A program made the translations under genes and the position numbers. From Notamacropus eugenii (lineage: Eukaryota; Chordata; Mammalia; Diprotodontia; Macropodidae): a stretch of DNA of 64,000 bases. The stretch spans positions 548,566,205-548,630,204 of the forward strand of contig NC_092872.1 of the NCBI RefSeq assembly GCF_028372415.1. Direction: 5' to 3'. Shown piece after piece: positions 41,388 to 52,704 of the stretch. The number at the start of each line of letters is the position of its first letter. The stretch's first letter is position 1. A model generated the notes under the pieces. It was not told where the DNA came from. It saw nothing but the letters and a program-made list of their open reading frames with translations, and did no database searches.

Positions 41388-41582
41388 TTAATATCTCACT
41401 TGGTCCTCATGACTATCTTGGGAGATATTGCTATGATTCCCATTTTACAGTTGAGGAAACTGAGGCAGAAGTTAAGTGACTTTCTCAGGATCATGCACCT
41501 AGGAAATATCTGAGACTAGATTTGAATTCAAGTCTTCCTGATTCTAAGCCCAGTGTTTTATCCACTGCACCAGCTAGGTGTC
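41388..41582 (-). mobile_element. CORE-SINE, antisense, head and core intact
   Basis: 'tcctcatgactatcttggg', 'cattttacagttgaggaaac', 'tctgagactagatttgaatt', 'ttttatccactgcaccagc'. Confidence 0.8.
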
Positions 41583-42229
41583 TTAGTAAAATAAAAGTAA
41601 GTAAAAGACCCTGATCAGGGGATGAAAGCTATTGGCAAAGGGGATCTCGAGGGCTCATCTGCCTAAGTCCTAAAACTTTGTCCCAAAAAGTCAAATCCCA
41701 GATCAGTCTTCCTGGGGCAAAGTTAACTCAATCTGCTTCAGGTCGGTTTCATGAAATCTTGACTTCCAACAGTATAGACAGCCCCACTTTCCTCAGTTCC
41801 ACTGGTGCTCTGGCCCATAACACCAATGAGGACAAGAGGCAAATGGTGCTGTTGTGATAATGGAATGGTGAAAGGATGAGAGGATCTTTCAGGTATGCCA
41901 ACTGGCTTCTGTCATCACCATCAATATCAATCACTGCCTTTCTAAGATGAAAATCTATGACTCACAAGAATGGAGATTGCCAAAGAGAAGGTTTCCCCAA
42001 ATCCTGTTTTTATTCCCTATGGTATGTGCCATCAAAGAGGCAGTACAATGTAAAGGGAGTCAGGATGCCAAAGTTCTAGCCTCAGTCCAAATACAACTCA
42101 CTTCACTTTGGGAAGGAAGGTCTCATAATTGTCTTAAAGTCTTTGAAGGCTCATAACATGAAAGAGGAATTAGGCCTGTTCTGCTCACAAAGAGGGATAT
42201 ACTTACTTAAAACAATGGGAAAATAGGAA
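41583..42229. other. Unassigned sequence with an L3/CR1 scrap
   Basis: 41583-42115 unrecognised; 42120-42220 reads as sense L3/CR1 ('cttaaagtctttgaaggctc', 'taggcctgttctgctcaca'). Confidence 0.4.
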
Positions 42230-42790
42230 AGAAAGTGTTATATAATGGAAAGAGGCCTAAACTGGTGTCAGGAGTCTTTGGAGATTTTGGTTACAGTTCA
42301 AGCTGTAGGATTTATTAGGTCTGTGACCTTGGAGAAACTACTGAACCCCTCTGGACCTCAGTTTCAAAATCTGTAAAATGGAGATAATACTTGGGCTATC
42401 TACTTCACAGAGTTGTTTGGGAAAAAGTTTTTGTTGTATAAGCTGCAGAGAAATGTAATTATAAAAATTCAGAGAAGGGAGAGATCTGTGGGGACTGAGT
42501 GAGTCAGCAAAAGCTTCACAGAGGAAATGAGTATTGAGACTGGTGTCTAAGCAGCAGTAAGCTCTCTCTTTTTAGGGTCATGAGTCACCACACTAATCAG
42601 GGAGGACTTGCAACCTTCCACAGAGATCTTTAAAAACAAAACAAGACATTGATGTTCCATCAAGGATGGCTCAGGAGCTACTAGCCATGGAGGCAGAGGA
42701 ATGAACAAGCTGACCCAAAGAGCTGTCTCCCAAGTTCAGCAAGTATTTGATTTCCAGATAAGTCCCTCACGATCATATGGGTGGCAACAC
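42230..42790 (+). repeat. CORE-SINE and L2-internal-like sequence
   Basis: 42240-42440 sense SINE ('aaaatctgtaaaatggagat', 'ctacttcacagagttgtttg'); 42460-42560 resembles L2-internal antisense text. 42560-42790 unassigned. Confidence 0.5.
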
Positions 42791-42962
42791 TGGCCAGAAT
42801 GCTGGATTTGTAGTCAGGAAGCCCTAGGTTCAAATTCTACCTTTTACCATCAGTGTAACCATATGTAAGACATTTAAACTCCCTGAGTCTCAGTTTCCCC
42901 ATGAATAAATTAGCAACAATAATACCCACAGCACCAACCTCTCAGAGTTGTTGTAAGGTTTA
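42791..42962 (+). repeat. CORE-SINE
   Basis: 'gctggatttgtagtcaggaa', 'aggttcaaattctaccttt', 'accaacctctcagagttgtt'. The tail stops where the following L2 begins. Confidence 0.7.
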
Positions 42963-43199
42963 GTCATTCTATCAACAAACTTTTATTAAGTGGATATGAG
43001 GAGCCAGATACTATGGCAGAAACTGAATACACAAATACAAAAGCAGCACAGTGCCTGCCCTTGTGGAACTTATATTTTATGGGGGGAGGTGAAGATGAGA
43101 GAGAAGAGGGGACAAGATATACATATGTGGGGACAAAATGTACACACATATGTACAGAAACTACACACGAAATGAAATGAGCCAATGTGCTCTTCAAAC
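42963..43199 (-). repeat. L2-type tail, antisense
   Basis: 'tcaacaaacttttattaagt', 'gccagatactatggcag', 'ctgcccttgtggaacttat'. Confidence 0.7.
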
Positions 43200-44230
43200 A
43201 AAGAGCTATATATTCACAGGTCGGCTATTCTGATAGCTTGCTCTTATTTCCTCCTCTATGAAAAGATGTTAACAGCCCTAACCTGGCAGGAACATTGGGC
43301 AGATCTGTAACTGTTACAGGCTTTGAAAGGAAGAAATGCCAAGGAAGGCGGAGAATTATCACGATGATCATCCTCTTTTCCCTAGGACTGCCTTTCATGC
43401 TCTGTAATTGGCCTGGCTTCCGGGACAATGCAGCCGATTCTGAACAATGACAACTGGGAGTCTAGTCCGAAGAATTCAGACTCCAACCTGGGGAGGGGGA
43501 ATTGGCACGGTGATTCTCATCATTCAGGACAAAGCCCTCTGACAAAACCAAACTCGGGCTTTATCTAGAAGGTCAGCAATTTCCTTTTACCTTCTATGAT
43601 AGTATTCTTATTAAGAGGGCTTTCTTCACAGTCAGTGCTGGGGTTGAAGGGCTGGGGAGGGGAAGGAAGGTGGTGGTGGCAGTTATAGTTAGTATTGCTT
43701 TTCCCAAAGATTTCTTATTGTTCTTCCACAAAACATTTAATTAAATAACTCTCAGACCCAGAAAAACATGATGGTAGCTATATTATGAACTCACAATGTT
43801 TGAACGCAGAAGCCATAAACATGACTGAAAAATAAAAGGGACCATCTTCAAAGTAAATGCATCTGAGTGGCATTTGAAAAGGAAATGCCAAATTGGCATA
43901 ATCTCTGGGGTTATGGATACAGCAGGAGGAGCTGATTCACTTTTATAATTAAACTTCCTCTCAGAAATACTGAAGTCGTCCTCCTGATGATGCCAAGAAT
44001 AGTTCCTGGCTCACAGGGAACTGAGGTGAATCCCCCTTAGTCCTCCTGATGACCCATTGTCAACCTCCCAAGATGACTACTTGGTTACTCAATAGACAAA
44101 GCTATAAATATTTAAAGAAACCTTTCATTGGGAAGGAAGTACTGGCCTTAATATTTCCAAGCTACTCTGCTGTAACTAAAATAGAATGACTTTGTGAGAA
44201 GAAAAAAAAAGGAACGATTTGTTTGTTATG
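43200..44230. promoter_or_regulatory. Repeat-free kilobase, candidate conserved elements
   Basis: One of the longest stretches here without repeat text. 43700-44000 has AT-rich homeodomain-type words ('aacatttaattaaataac', 'ctgattcacttttataatta') and 43330-43560 is more GC-rich ('aattggcctggcttccggg'). Two separate elements are possible. Function is inferred only from texture. Confidence 0.4.
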
Positions 44231-44758
44231 GGCAACTTGGAGGTCAGCATCTCAAAAAGGCCTGCATGTTTGTCAATGAGAAGCCTACAGAGGTGGGGGT
44301 TCCAGGTCATGAAGAAGGAAAAAGGAGTATTACCTAAGGGAGAATCTCAGAATGTTGCAGATGATAGGATATACCAAATCTGACTCCTGCTGACAGCTCC
44401 CTCAAACTTATTTCCCCACAACACCATGTGAACATCTGGACTCAAGCAGGTTCCAGAAAGTAAATCAAATAAAAACATCCTCTCTGGCAAGAAGAACTGG
44501 GACCTGATCTCTGAATCTCGTCATTCCAAGGAAATGACACAAAGCTTTCAGCAGGTGCTAGGTGGCCCTTCCTCGCCTTAGATCATAGTCAGAGCCTGTG
44601 CCTACCTGCTGGCCAGGGTGAGCTCCCACTGGCAACTGTTGAGACAGAAACCCACCCTTCCCTTGCAAGCCTGTGGGTATACCTATATTTCTAACACTAA
44701 GTAGTGGAAGAAGGTAAGATTAGCAATAGCTTAGCACTCCATGAAAGACATAATTTTA
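44231..44758. other. Unassigned non-coding sequence
   Basis: No recognised repeat or gene; includes 'gtgagctcccactggcaac' type GC-richer parts. Confidence 0.35.
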
Positions 44759-46350
44759 TCACTGAGTATTTAGCTTGGCTGTGATCGTATGGTCTGAAAT
44801 TTGTAGAGTCACTCCTATGGAGTGAGATATTGTCTCTAAAAGATCCCTGATCCCTGTTAAGATATGAATATCTTGTTTAAGAGCATAACCCACTATTCTG
44901 TTATTAATAAACTGGCATATTAGTAAAGTGAGAGTTAAAGAGAAAAGGGAATGATAGAGGAGAAAGAAAGTAAATAAAAAGGGAGAGATTTTAAAAGGGA
45001 AAGAGTCAGAGAGGGAAAAGAGACAAATAGAGTAGAGGAGGCAGGAGAAAATGGAAAGGAAGAGAGGGGAAAAGTGGAAGAAAGGAAAAAGAAGGAAGGA
45101 AAAGGGGAAGGAAAGAAAACAAGAGAAAAGGAAAAGGGGAGGAATTAAATGAAAGAGTAAAAGAAGCAGAAGCAGGCAAGCAGACAGGCATGTAAATAGG
45201 CAATGAGTTAAGCACAGGACATAAGGAAACATTACAAGAAATGGACAGAAACATGTCAAATCTCTCTGAATGAAAGAGACTCAAAGATTTTAAGCAGGTT
45301 CTTGAGGGGAGGACAACTCAGCGCCCCCAAAGCAAACATCATTACCAAATGTCCTTGCTTGCAGTAGGAGACAGGCAATATGGATTTCTAGTCCCGGCCC
45401 CTTCAGACACATCCAGACTGCTCATTCTCATCATATTGGAAGAAAAGAGACCAAACTAAACAGGGATCCAGAGCCAGAGCCCCCAAGTTGACTATGCACC
45501 CAGAAATATGGTGACAAAAGAACACTAAGTTTATAACTTAGGGGGATGTGGAGGGATGGGGATGTGAAGTTGTCTTTTCTACATACAACGTTTCTTGAAG
45601 GAATAGCCCAAGTAAGATTGTGTCACAGCCTGGCTTCACAAGTACACTTACTCTCCTACGGCTATTAGGGCAGAGTTGGTATAGTTCCTCAAAGGGCTTC
45701 CTTGATAGTAAAGGAAGGGTGCATGTGGTACTGTTCTATTGTTTTTATCCATGTAGGTTATATATGTCCACTTGGGCCTGCCTAGACAGGAGGCAAGAAT
45801 AGACATCTCTAATGTCTCCTCCTCTATCAAAGGGAAACAGGAGATTGGAACCAGAGGCTGACCACTCTGCTTCCCTGGGATAGAGGTGGATACTGGACTA
45901 GAATAAACTCAGTCTGCCCCCTAAAATATTATTAGTCTAGGGGAAATAGTTTTAGGTTCAAGCTCTCCCCTTATTCCTTAACAGGAGAGGAGAACCCCAA
46001 GCTTTATATCTAAGACATGAATCCCTTCCCAGCTGACAGCTCCACAATGAATACTCATAGCAAATAGCAAACAAACCCATTTACCTAAGTTGATAACAAA
46101 ACAGAAATCAGGAAAAGTATATATATACGTACCCATACGCATACATATATACTGACTGAATGAGTTCTTTTAGGAGCAAGACGACTGAGCCCAACTGATA
46201 AAGTCCCAGATCTCACCCAAAAGGAAATTCCCCCAAGTCTCTAGCGTAACAATCTGGGGATTGGGACATAATAGAGACTGCCAGCTCCTCTCCTATCAGT
46301 CTTTCACTCACTTCAGAGTCCTAAAGAGAAATAAGAATTGTATACCTTCC
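44759..46350 (-). mobile_element. LTR-like retrovirus fossil region, copy B
   Basis: About 46350 down to 45860 matches copy A (29440-29930) in opposite orientation and is the LTR-like part. Beyond it, down to about 44760, lies sequence with short protein-like stretches on the minus strand that could be internal viral remains, but no domain is certain. A purine-rich tract occupies 44935-45220. Broken in many places and old; family unidentified. Confidence 0.4.
44935..45220. repeat. Purine-rich tract
   Basis: Plus strand almost all A and G with irregular GGAAA/AGAGG units. The 166-codon minus frame over it is mostly low complexity. Confidence 0.85.
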
Positions 46351-46369
46351 CTTTCAAATACGGAAGCCA

Positions 46370-46555
46370 AAAGAGCCAGGATCTGGCTTGGATATGGGAG
46401 AAACGGGATAGTTCAAATCCTAGTTGCACCACTAACTTCATGATCTTGGTCAAGTCCTTTCTCTTCTCTGAGCCTCAGTCTTCTGTTTTGTAAAATGAGG
46501 AGGCTGGACTAGGTAGGGTGTCTTTCAGCTCTAAATCTCTTGATATTAATGTAAT
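46370..46555 (+). mobile_element. CORE-SINE with L3/CR1-like tail
   Basis: 'gatagttcaaatcctagttg', 'tgatcttggtcaagtccttt', 'gaggctggactaggtagg', 'tttcagctctaaatctcttg'. Confidence 0.7.
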
Positions 46556-47615
46556 TTTTCAACAGAAAGGAGTAAGACCTCTATGGCTTCATCTCAAAAA
46601 TCTCTCCCTGCTGGTAAAACATTGAACAACAAGAGGCTAAATAAACAGAGGGCAGAGGAGTAGATCGGGTTAGCAGGTGATTACTGAGTATCCACAACTC
46701 CCAGAGCCCTTTTTAAGGGATTTGAAAGAAGCAAAATCATAGAAACCCAGAATCTAAGAGGTTTAAGGGACCTCAGAAACTATGAATTGCAATACTACCT
46801 TCTTCCCCTGCCCCACTGCCTCTCCCTCATTTTGCAGAAGAGGAAACTAAGGAAAGTGTTTGAAATTTGCCCAAGGTCAAACACCATTAGTCACTGGTAG
46901 AGCCATGTTTTTTAAAACATTTTAAGGTTTTCGAAGTGATTTTTTCACAAGAAACCCTTTGACATAGATAAGGCTTATTATCCCCATGTGTTGGGAACAT
47001 TATCTGTCTTGTAGGCTAAGCTAATTTTTCTCCAAAGGCAGCGAAGCTGTGCCTGAGAATTGATTAGTCCAAAGAGCTAATCATCCCCTAAGGCAAAAAA
47101 AGGCAACCCAGGAGGAATCTGTATCTAACTGAACTCCTCTTTTATTTTTGCCAAATATCTTTTCCATGCTATTGCTAAGTAAACCTCACTTCATTCTAAT
47201 CCCAAAACTGAAACACCAAATGGGTCTGAAATCAGGCCTAGCTACAAAATATTATATTACAGATGAGGAAACTGAAGCCCAGACACATGATATAACTTAC
47301 CCATGGTCACAGTTAGGAAGCAGCAGAGCCAAGACTAGAAGACTAGCCCCCTCACTTCACAGGTGAAGAAACTGAGGCCCTGGAAGAGAAAATTACTTGT
47401 TCACCATAAATTAGAGGCAGCACCAGGATTGGAACCCAGCTTATCTGATTCACATGCCATTCTTCTTTTGTGATCCAGTTGTCTATATGCCTTAGCTCTA
47501 CTACTAGCCTATGCATTCCAAGAGGACAGGGGGTCACCAATCGGGATCCTTCTGTCCTCTTCAGGACCTAATAAGGCCATGCTCATAGTCTTAGCAAATG
47601 TGTGGGCTCAGTTGC
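46556..47615 (-). repeat. Cluster of antisense MIR/CORE-SINE fragments
   Basis: Three pieces: about 46735-46905 ('gtttaagggacctcag', 'agaagaggaaactaagg'), 47250-47340 ('acagatgaggaaactgaagc') and 47350-47470 ('caggtgaagaaactgagg', 'cagcaccaggattgg'). The spacers are unassigned. Confidence 0.55.
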
Positions 47616-47770
47616 CACTATAGGGACCACTAAGAGGCACAGTGGATGAAGCACCAGCCCTGAAGTCAGGAAGACCTATGTTCAAATTCTGCCTCAGACA
47701 CTTACCAGCTGTGTGACCCTGGGCAAGTCACTTAACTTCAGTTGCCTAAGAAGAAAAGAATTGCCACTAT
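47616..47770 (+). mobile_element. SINE with A-rich tail
   Basis: 'gaggcacagtggatgaagc', 'ccctgaagtcaggaagacc', 'gttcaaattctgcctcagac', 'tgtgtgaccctgggcaagtc', then 'aagaagaaaagaa'. Same poly(A)-type family as 30985. Confidence 0.82.
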
Positions 47771-48049
47771 ATTATACTATCTCATTGAATTTCACCTAGA
47801 TCATATCTCATACAAATCTATTGCCTCACTTTCTCTGAATGCAGCAGGAAAAATTAAGAATCAATAGTGCTGGGTTTGAATCTGGACCACCTCCATCATC
47901 TAAGGAATATTTTAGGGGAGGGACTCTGGAGGACCTGGAAATAAAGGCTGACCTTGTCTCTTGACATAAATTTAACATGCCTAAAAATCCTCCATTTCCA
48001 CAACAGTTCCCATAACAACTGGCCAAGAAGGTGGAAATGGATGTGACTA
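47771..48049. other. Unassigned spacer
   Basis: No repeat or coding signal recognised. Confidence 0.35.
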
Positions 48050-48520
48050 CATACATGGCAACAAAGCCAAAGGTGTAATTTTCAATAATAGCAATTGAAA
48101 CCGAAAATAATGATTAGTTCCTTAGCCAGCCTGCTGACTGCTTTGCTTCACGCCCAGTGCTCCATATATCAGTGCCCTTCTGAAGGGAAATTACCTTTTG
48201 TTTTGATTCTGCCTGAGAATTTCCTTAATAGCATTGCAAGGATCCCTGTCGAGAGGGAGGCAGAATAGACATTTAGAAGGAGAGCATCCCTCTCAACACA
48301 TGGCTGCCCTGGTGTACGGCTAGCGGCGAAAGGAGACCTTAGCAGCTGCAGCTTCTTGGGAGCTCAGCTTTATTACAGCATCAGTGGATGCTTGTTCCAA
48401 TTCAATCAAAGAGAAGCAAATGAAAGGCTCAGTTTCTTGGTAAACATCTACAAATCAGTTCCTGTTTACCCATTTCTGTGTTGTTTGGGGCAGGTTGAGT
48501 TTTTAAAAATTTATTTAAAT
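48050..48520. promoter_or_regulatory. Candidate conserved non-coding element
   Basis: Repeat-free; contains 'aataatgattagttcc', 'cagcaattgaaacc'-type words, CCATATATCAG, and CpG-bearing 'gtacggctagcggcgaaagg', rare elsewhere in this CpG-poor window. Enhancer role is inference. Confidence 0.4.
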
Positions 48521-48899
48521 CAAAGCCTTTGAATTAAAGAGATGAGCCAAACACCAGGCTTATGTCTTCTCCCACATATCATGAGTCCTGTGATATCTAA
48601 AGATGGAGTTGGATGGGGTGGGAAAGAGGACAGTTCTTTCATTTGTTCTAAGGGGCCTTTTGAAGTGACTTGCCCGGGATAACCCATCTAGCATCAATGT
48701 ACTAGCATAGACAGAGCCTTTCTGGTTAGAGTGTTGGGCAGTAGAAAGTACACTTAGAATCAGAAGTATTGAGAAACTCTCAAATGCACCATTTGCTGAC
48801 TGGTAAACCATGGTCAAGTTGAAGCATCCTGAAAGAAGCCTCTGGTGAAGGAATACTATAACTGCTGCCCAACAGTGAGGGATCCTGAAGATTTTCTCT
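48521..48899. other. Unassigned sequence with a SINE scrap
   Basis: 48655-48790 holds weak SINE-like words ('gaagtgacttgcccggg'). Otherwise unrecognised. Confidence 0.35.
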
Positions 48900-50242
48900 T
48901 TTCCCTACCCTTTGCTTGACCACTCTACCTCTATGTAGGTACCTTAATTATCCTCATTAGTCATTTGTATCCATCAATTTGATGAAGTCAGAGCTAGGGA
49001 CCAGACACTTATAAGTTGCTACTTGGTTTTCTCCTTTCTAATACCTTTGCACCATAACTCCTGCCTTCTTATTGGAGAACTTCAGTATACATGCTGATGT
49101 TCCCTCAAATACCATAACTTCCCAGTTCTTCAATCAACTCAACTCTAGTGACCTAAACTTCCACTACACCTGAGCTGGTCCTATCTGTGGTGATGCCATC
49201 ACCTATAAGTGTTCCACTTCTGTGTTTAAGAACTCCACAATTCCTTGTCATTACAGTGTCCAAAATCTTTCATTTCTCCTTCTGCTTACCTGCTCCTAAA
49301 TCTATTCTTCCTCCTTACCATGACCTCTAATTCTTCAGTTCTCAGACTATCAACCCTACTCTTGGCTAAACTCTCTTAATAATAGTAGCTAACCTTTATA
49401 TAGCACTTTAAAAGCTTGAAAAGTGCCAATTTTCCTCATAACAACCCTGTGAAGTAGGTGCTGTTATTATTCCCATTTTATAAATGAGGAAACTGAGGCT
49501 AAGAGAGGTTAAATGACAGCTACTAGATATCTGATGGCAAATTTGAACTCAAATATTCCTGACTCCCAGTCCTCCACCTAGCTATAGCAATCTTGAGCCT
49601 GTTCTGAAATGGGCCCTCACTGCTGTAAGGTAATCATTTTACCTCTCTATAATTCTCTACCTCACTCAACACAACCATCATTCCAGATCTTTTCTCTCTT
49701 CAAGACTTGTTCAGCACCTTCACCTACCACCCATCTAAGGACCCACATAAGAGGATCCCTATTCTCCCTCTCTCCTTATTTCACATCTCCTGATATCATC
49801 TCCCTTTGCTCCTGTCTCAGGCAAAGAGATGGCTCCCTACCAAAACCCATTCTTTTAAGTGTACTCTTGATCTCATCCTGTCTTCTTTGACATTTTTCTC
49901 CCATTTTCTTCACTCTCTTGATAACCTTTAGTTTCTCCCTATCTGCTAGTTCCTTCTATGCCTAAGTTTCACCCATCCGATCATTAAATTCTACTATGCC
50001 TTCTAGCTACCATCTTGTATCTCTCTTCTCCTCAGCTAAACTCCATTTTAAAAAAAAATCTATTCTCAATGCTTGACACTTGCCAAGCCTTACCAATGAT
50101 CTTTTAATTACCCAGTCTAACAGTCTTTTCTTAGTATTCATCTCTCTTGACCTCTGCAGCCTTTGGCACTATTAAATGTCTCTCCTGGATACTTTCTTCT
50201 ATCACTTATCTCCTCTCTCTCCTGACTTTATAATTAGGCACT
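48900..50242 (+). mobile_element. L2-like LINE, ORF2 portion, sense, split by a MIR
   Basis: 'cttgacctctgcagcctttg', 'gcactattaaatgtctctcc' and 'tcctggatactttcttctat' near 50145-50200 follow the L2 reverse-transcriptase DLSAAFDTV...LLDTL segment in DNA form. Upstream pyrimidine-rich text to about 48900 seems to belong to the same LINE. Frames are destroyed. The antisense MIR at 49385-49590 lies inside. Confidence 0.55.
49385..49590 (-). mobile_element. CORE-SINE (MIR) antisense inside L2
   Basis: 'tatagcactttaaaagcttg', 'ataacaaccctgtgaagtag', 'taaatgaggaaactgaggc', 'ttgaactcaaatattcctga', 'ccacctagctatagc'. Full order from tail to head. Confidence 0.8.
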
Positions 50243-50371
50243 GGCTACATGGCTGACCAACCAGTGGATTGATCGCTTGAGGTGAGAGCAGAAGTCAATG
50301 AGCAGAGAAGTCTATCCAGTGGCTAAAGTACTACCCTTTAGCACAAAAAAAAAAAAAAAAAAAAAAAAAAA
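50243..50371 (+). mobile_element. Short poly(A)-tailed retroinsertion
   Basis: About 100 bp of body ending in an uninterrupted A27 (50345-50371). The words 'ggattgatcgcttgagg' and 'ctggctacatggctga' weakly recall the 5' Alu domain of 7SL RNA, but a match is not secure. The intact A-run argues for a recent event. No target duplication was found by eye. Confidence 0.4.
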
Positions 50372-50919
50372 GGCTTGCCCAGGGGAGCCCTTTGGCAAAT
50401 GACAAGAATTCTAAAGCTTGATGCTGTGGTGTATTTTATCCAGTTTGAAGATGACAGAGGAAGTAAATCTGAATGCCCCAGAGTTAGACATGAATAAAAA
50501 TCGGTTTTTCAAAGTGGTTTTCATGGGGGTCATGTCACCAAGGAATCAAAAATAGCCCCCTGCTTTGGGAGTCAGACAGGTTGAGCAGCCAACACCACCT
50601 CACCCTGGTATCAAGACCTTATGAATACTGCCAGAACAGCCAGGCAACACAGGATGCCTTATCAGAAAGGAAAAAGACCACAAGACTTCCTGACCCTCTG
50701 TACTGACATTGTACATTATTCACTTCGCAGGGAGGAGATAGCTGATGACAAGCTGCACAAAGTCTTGGCAGGCCCCACTGACAACAGCAAAGAGGATGTA
50801 TCAGCAACTAGAGCTCCACAGGTAGGCTTAACATGAAAGTTAACAATGAACTCAGTTTTTAAGGATAGATCAAAAAATTGTGGAAAAAATACAGGAATCA
50901 TTCACATTTCTAAAGTAAT
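50372..50919 (+). other. Unassigned sequence with a candidate 91-bp exon
   Basis: Repeat-free. 50731-50821 is preceded by TTCGCAG and followed by GTAGGC and is open in the frame of 50621-50836, whose residues (REEIADDKLHKVLAGPTD) are not low complexity. No family recognised; it could be an exon of an uncharacterised transcript or a fragment of a retrocopy. Confidence 0.25.
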
Positions 50920-51537
50920 TTCAAGTTTACAAAGCACCTACTTACCACAAACCCTAGTTAAGTGGGGAATACAAATATTATCACCTCCATTTTAGTGAGG
51001 AGAGCTCCTTTGGTTTCCTATCACTTAATTTAGGGAATTGTGAAGACCCATAAGGTCCCAATCCTTAGGGAAATGCACAATTACACAGCCAGTAAGTGGC
51101 ATTACTTAGACTAGAACTTAGACCTTCTGAGACTTAGCTTAGGGATTCCTCTCCTGTACCATCCAGACAATAAACACCACCTTTTTTCACCCATGAAAAC
51201 TAAACAGTCCTTTATTTCTCTTGAATACCTGGCCCTGAAAAAAAGCTCATGTACATTTAACAAACAATGCTTTTTTTTAAAGTAACCAAGTTCATTAATT
51301 TGAGAGCCTGTTATTTTCCCACTCAAGGAACATTTGCTAGAACAGAAATCAATTACCACTCATTGTTCAATATTCTAAAGGTTCTTTCTTCACAAGCATG
51401 TTAACACTGAAAATTGTGTTGACAGGCAGGACCCAAATAGTAGCCAGGAGGCTTTGACCAAAAGGTCAGATTCCTGTAAATCCTGGTTGGGGACAACTCA
51501 GCATGTGCTATTGTACTGCCTCTCACCGTCAGCAAGT
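50920..51537 (-). repeat. MIR antisense and unassigned flank
   Basis: 50925-51160: 'aagtttacaaagcacctac', 'tacacagccagtaagtggc', 'tagacctt...'. 51165-51537 unassigned. Confidence 0.55.
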
Positions 51538-51712
51538 GAACTTGGTTTAGTGGAGAGTGTACTGGACCTCTAGTCAGGAAGACCTTGGTTCACAATCCCA
51601 TCTTTGATACTTACCAGTTGTGTGTCCACAGGAAAATCAAGTCTCATCTATAAAATGAATGGGTTGGACTTTAAGGTCCTTTCCATTTCTAAATCTATTA
51701 TCTTAAACCATG
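51538..51712 (+). mobile_element. CORE-SINE with L3/CR1-like tail
   Basis: 'tggtttagtggagagtgtac', 'ctctagtcaggaagacctt', 'gggttggactttaaggtcct', 'ttccatttctaaatctatta'. Confidence 0.75.
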
Positions 51713-52704
51713 CACAATTTACCATCATTACTTTAGGAATTTTGAGGAAATCCCAAGGGTCCTATTTTTTTTTTCTTTTCTGTTGCTTCATGCTGTGATA
51801 CCAACTGCTAATAACCAAAGAACAGGCTCCCTTTTTTCTTCATAGGGCAAAACGCTCAAAGCAAGATTTTTTAAAACCTAGAAGACATTAGGCTTTTCTT
51901 TTCAGGGCTTCTCTTTGCCCCACCGTGCAATCTAGTGCAAGATTCCATTTCAAATCAGGAATGCTCTCTACCACAGTCACAGGGATTTTTGCTTTCCAAT
52001 TTGTGTGCTAAGAAAGTTCAGACACAATGAAATCTCTTAGCTGAACTGACTTTTCAAGGTGCCAAATCAGTCTTTTCCTAAAAAGTAGTCTCTTAGAAGA
52101 GAATTGTTGTTCCCTCTGACCCCACCGTGCATATTCCTTCAGATCTCTCCTCTTCACAAAGTGACCCAATCTCAGGGCGAAGGCAAAGATGGAAACACTG
52201 ATCAATATGCTCAAGGAACTTTTACTGGCTTGAAGGGACCTTGGAATTCAGTCAAACCCCCTTTTACTGAGGATTACAGAAGGGAAGTAGCTTGCCCCAG
52301 ATGACAGCTGATAAATGGCAGAGCCCAAAATCAAAAGCTAGATCTTTTGGCTTCCAACTTTCAAAAAAGTCCTAGATTTATCCTTTTTCAGAACTTTGTA
52401 ACCTTGGACAAGCCATTTCAAATTTATGAAATGGAAATGCTTTGGATGATCTACTTCCTTGGGTTATTGTGCTGTTAGAGCTTTGGAAACCCTTAAAATC
52501 CTCTAAAAATAGGAGTTTAGCTTAAAATGAAAAACCTTGGCCCCTGACCCAGGAAGCATCTCAAATTTTTCAGAGCTACAGGGGAAGGTTTATAAATTAA
52601 GCCATACTAGTCACTAATACCTCAAACTTTCTTTTCATTCAACTTTTGCCTACTATTGGGATATATAATACTTCCTGCCTCCAGGGACTTTATCCTTGTA
52701 GCCA
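51713..52704. other. Mostly unassigned, one MIR scrap
   Basis: 52220-52340 is antisense MIR-like ('ttttactgaggattacagaa', 'tgacagctgataaatggcag'); 52400-52500 has a sense SINE scrap. The rest carries no recognised feature. Confidence 0.4.

Noticed and set aside
44759-45830. Assigning the minus-strand protein-like stretches to a named retroviral gene
   Set aside because: The stretches are short and I recognise no defining motif. They are recorded only as possible internal remains of a fossil element.
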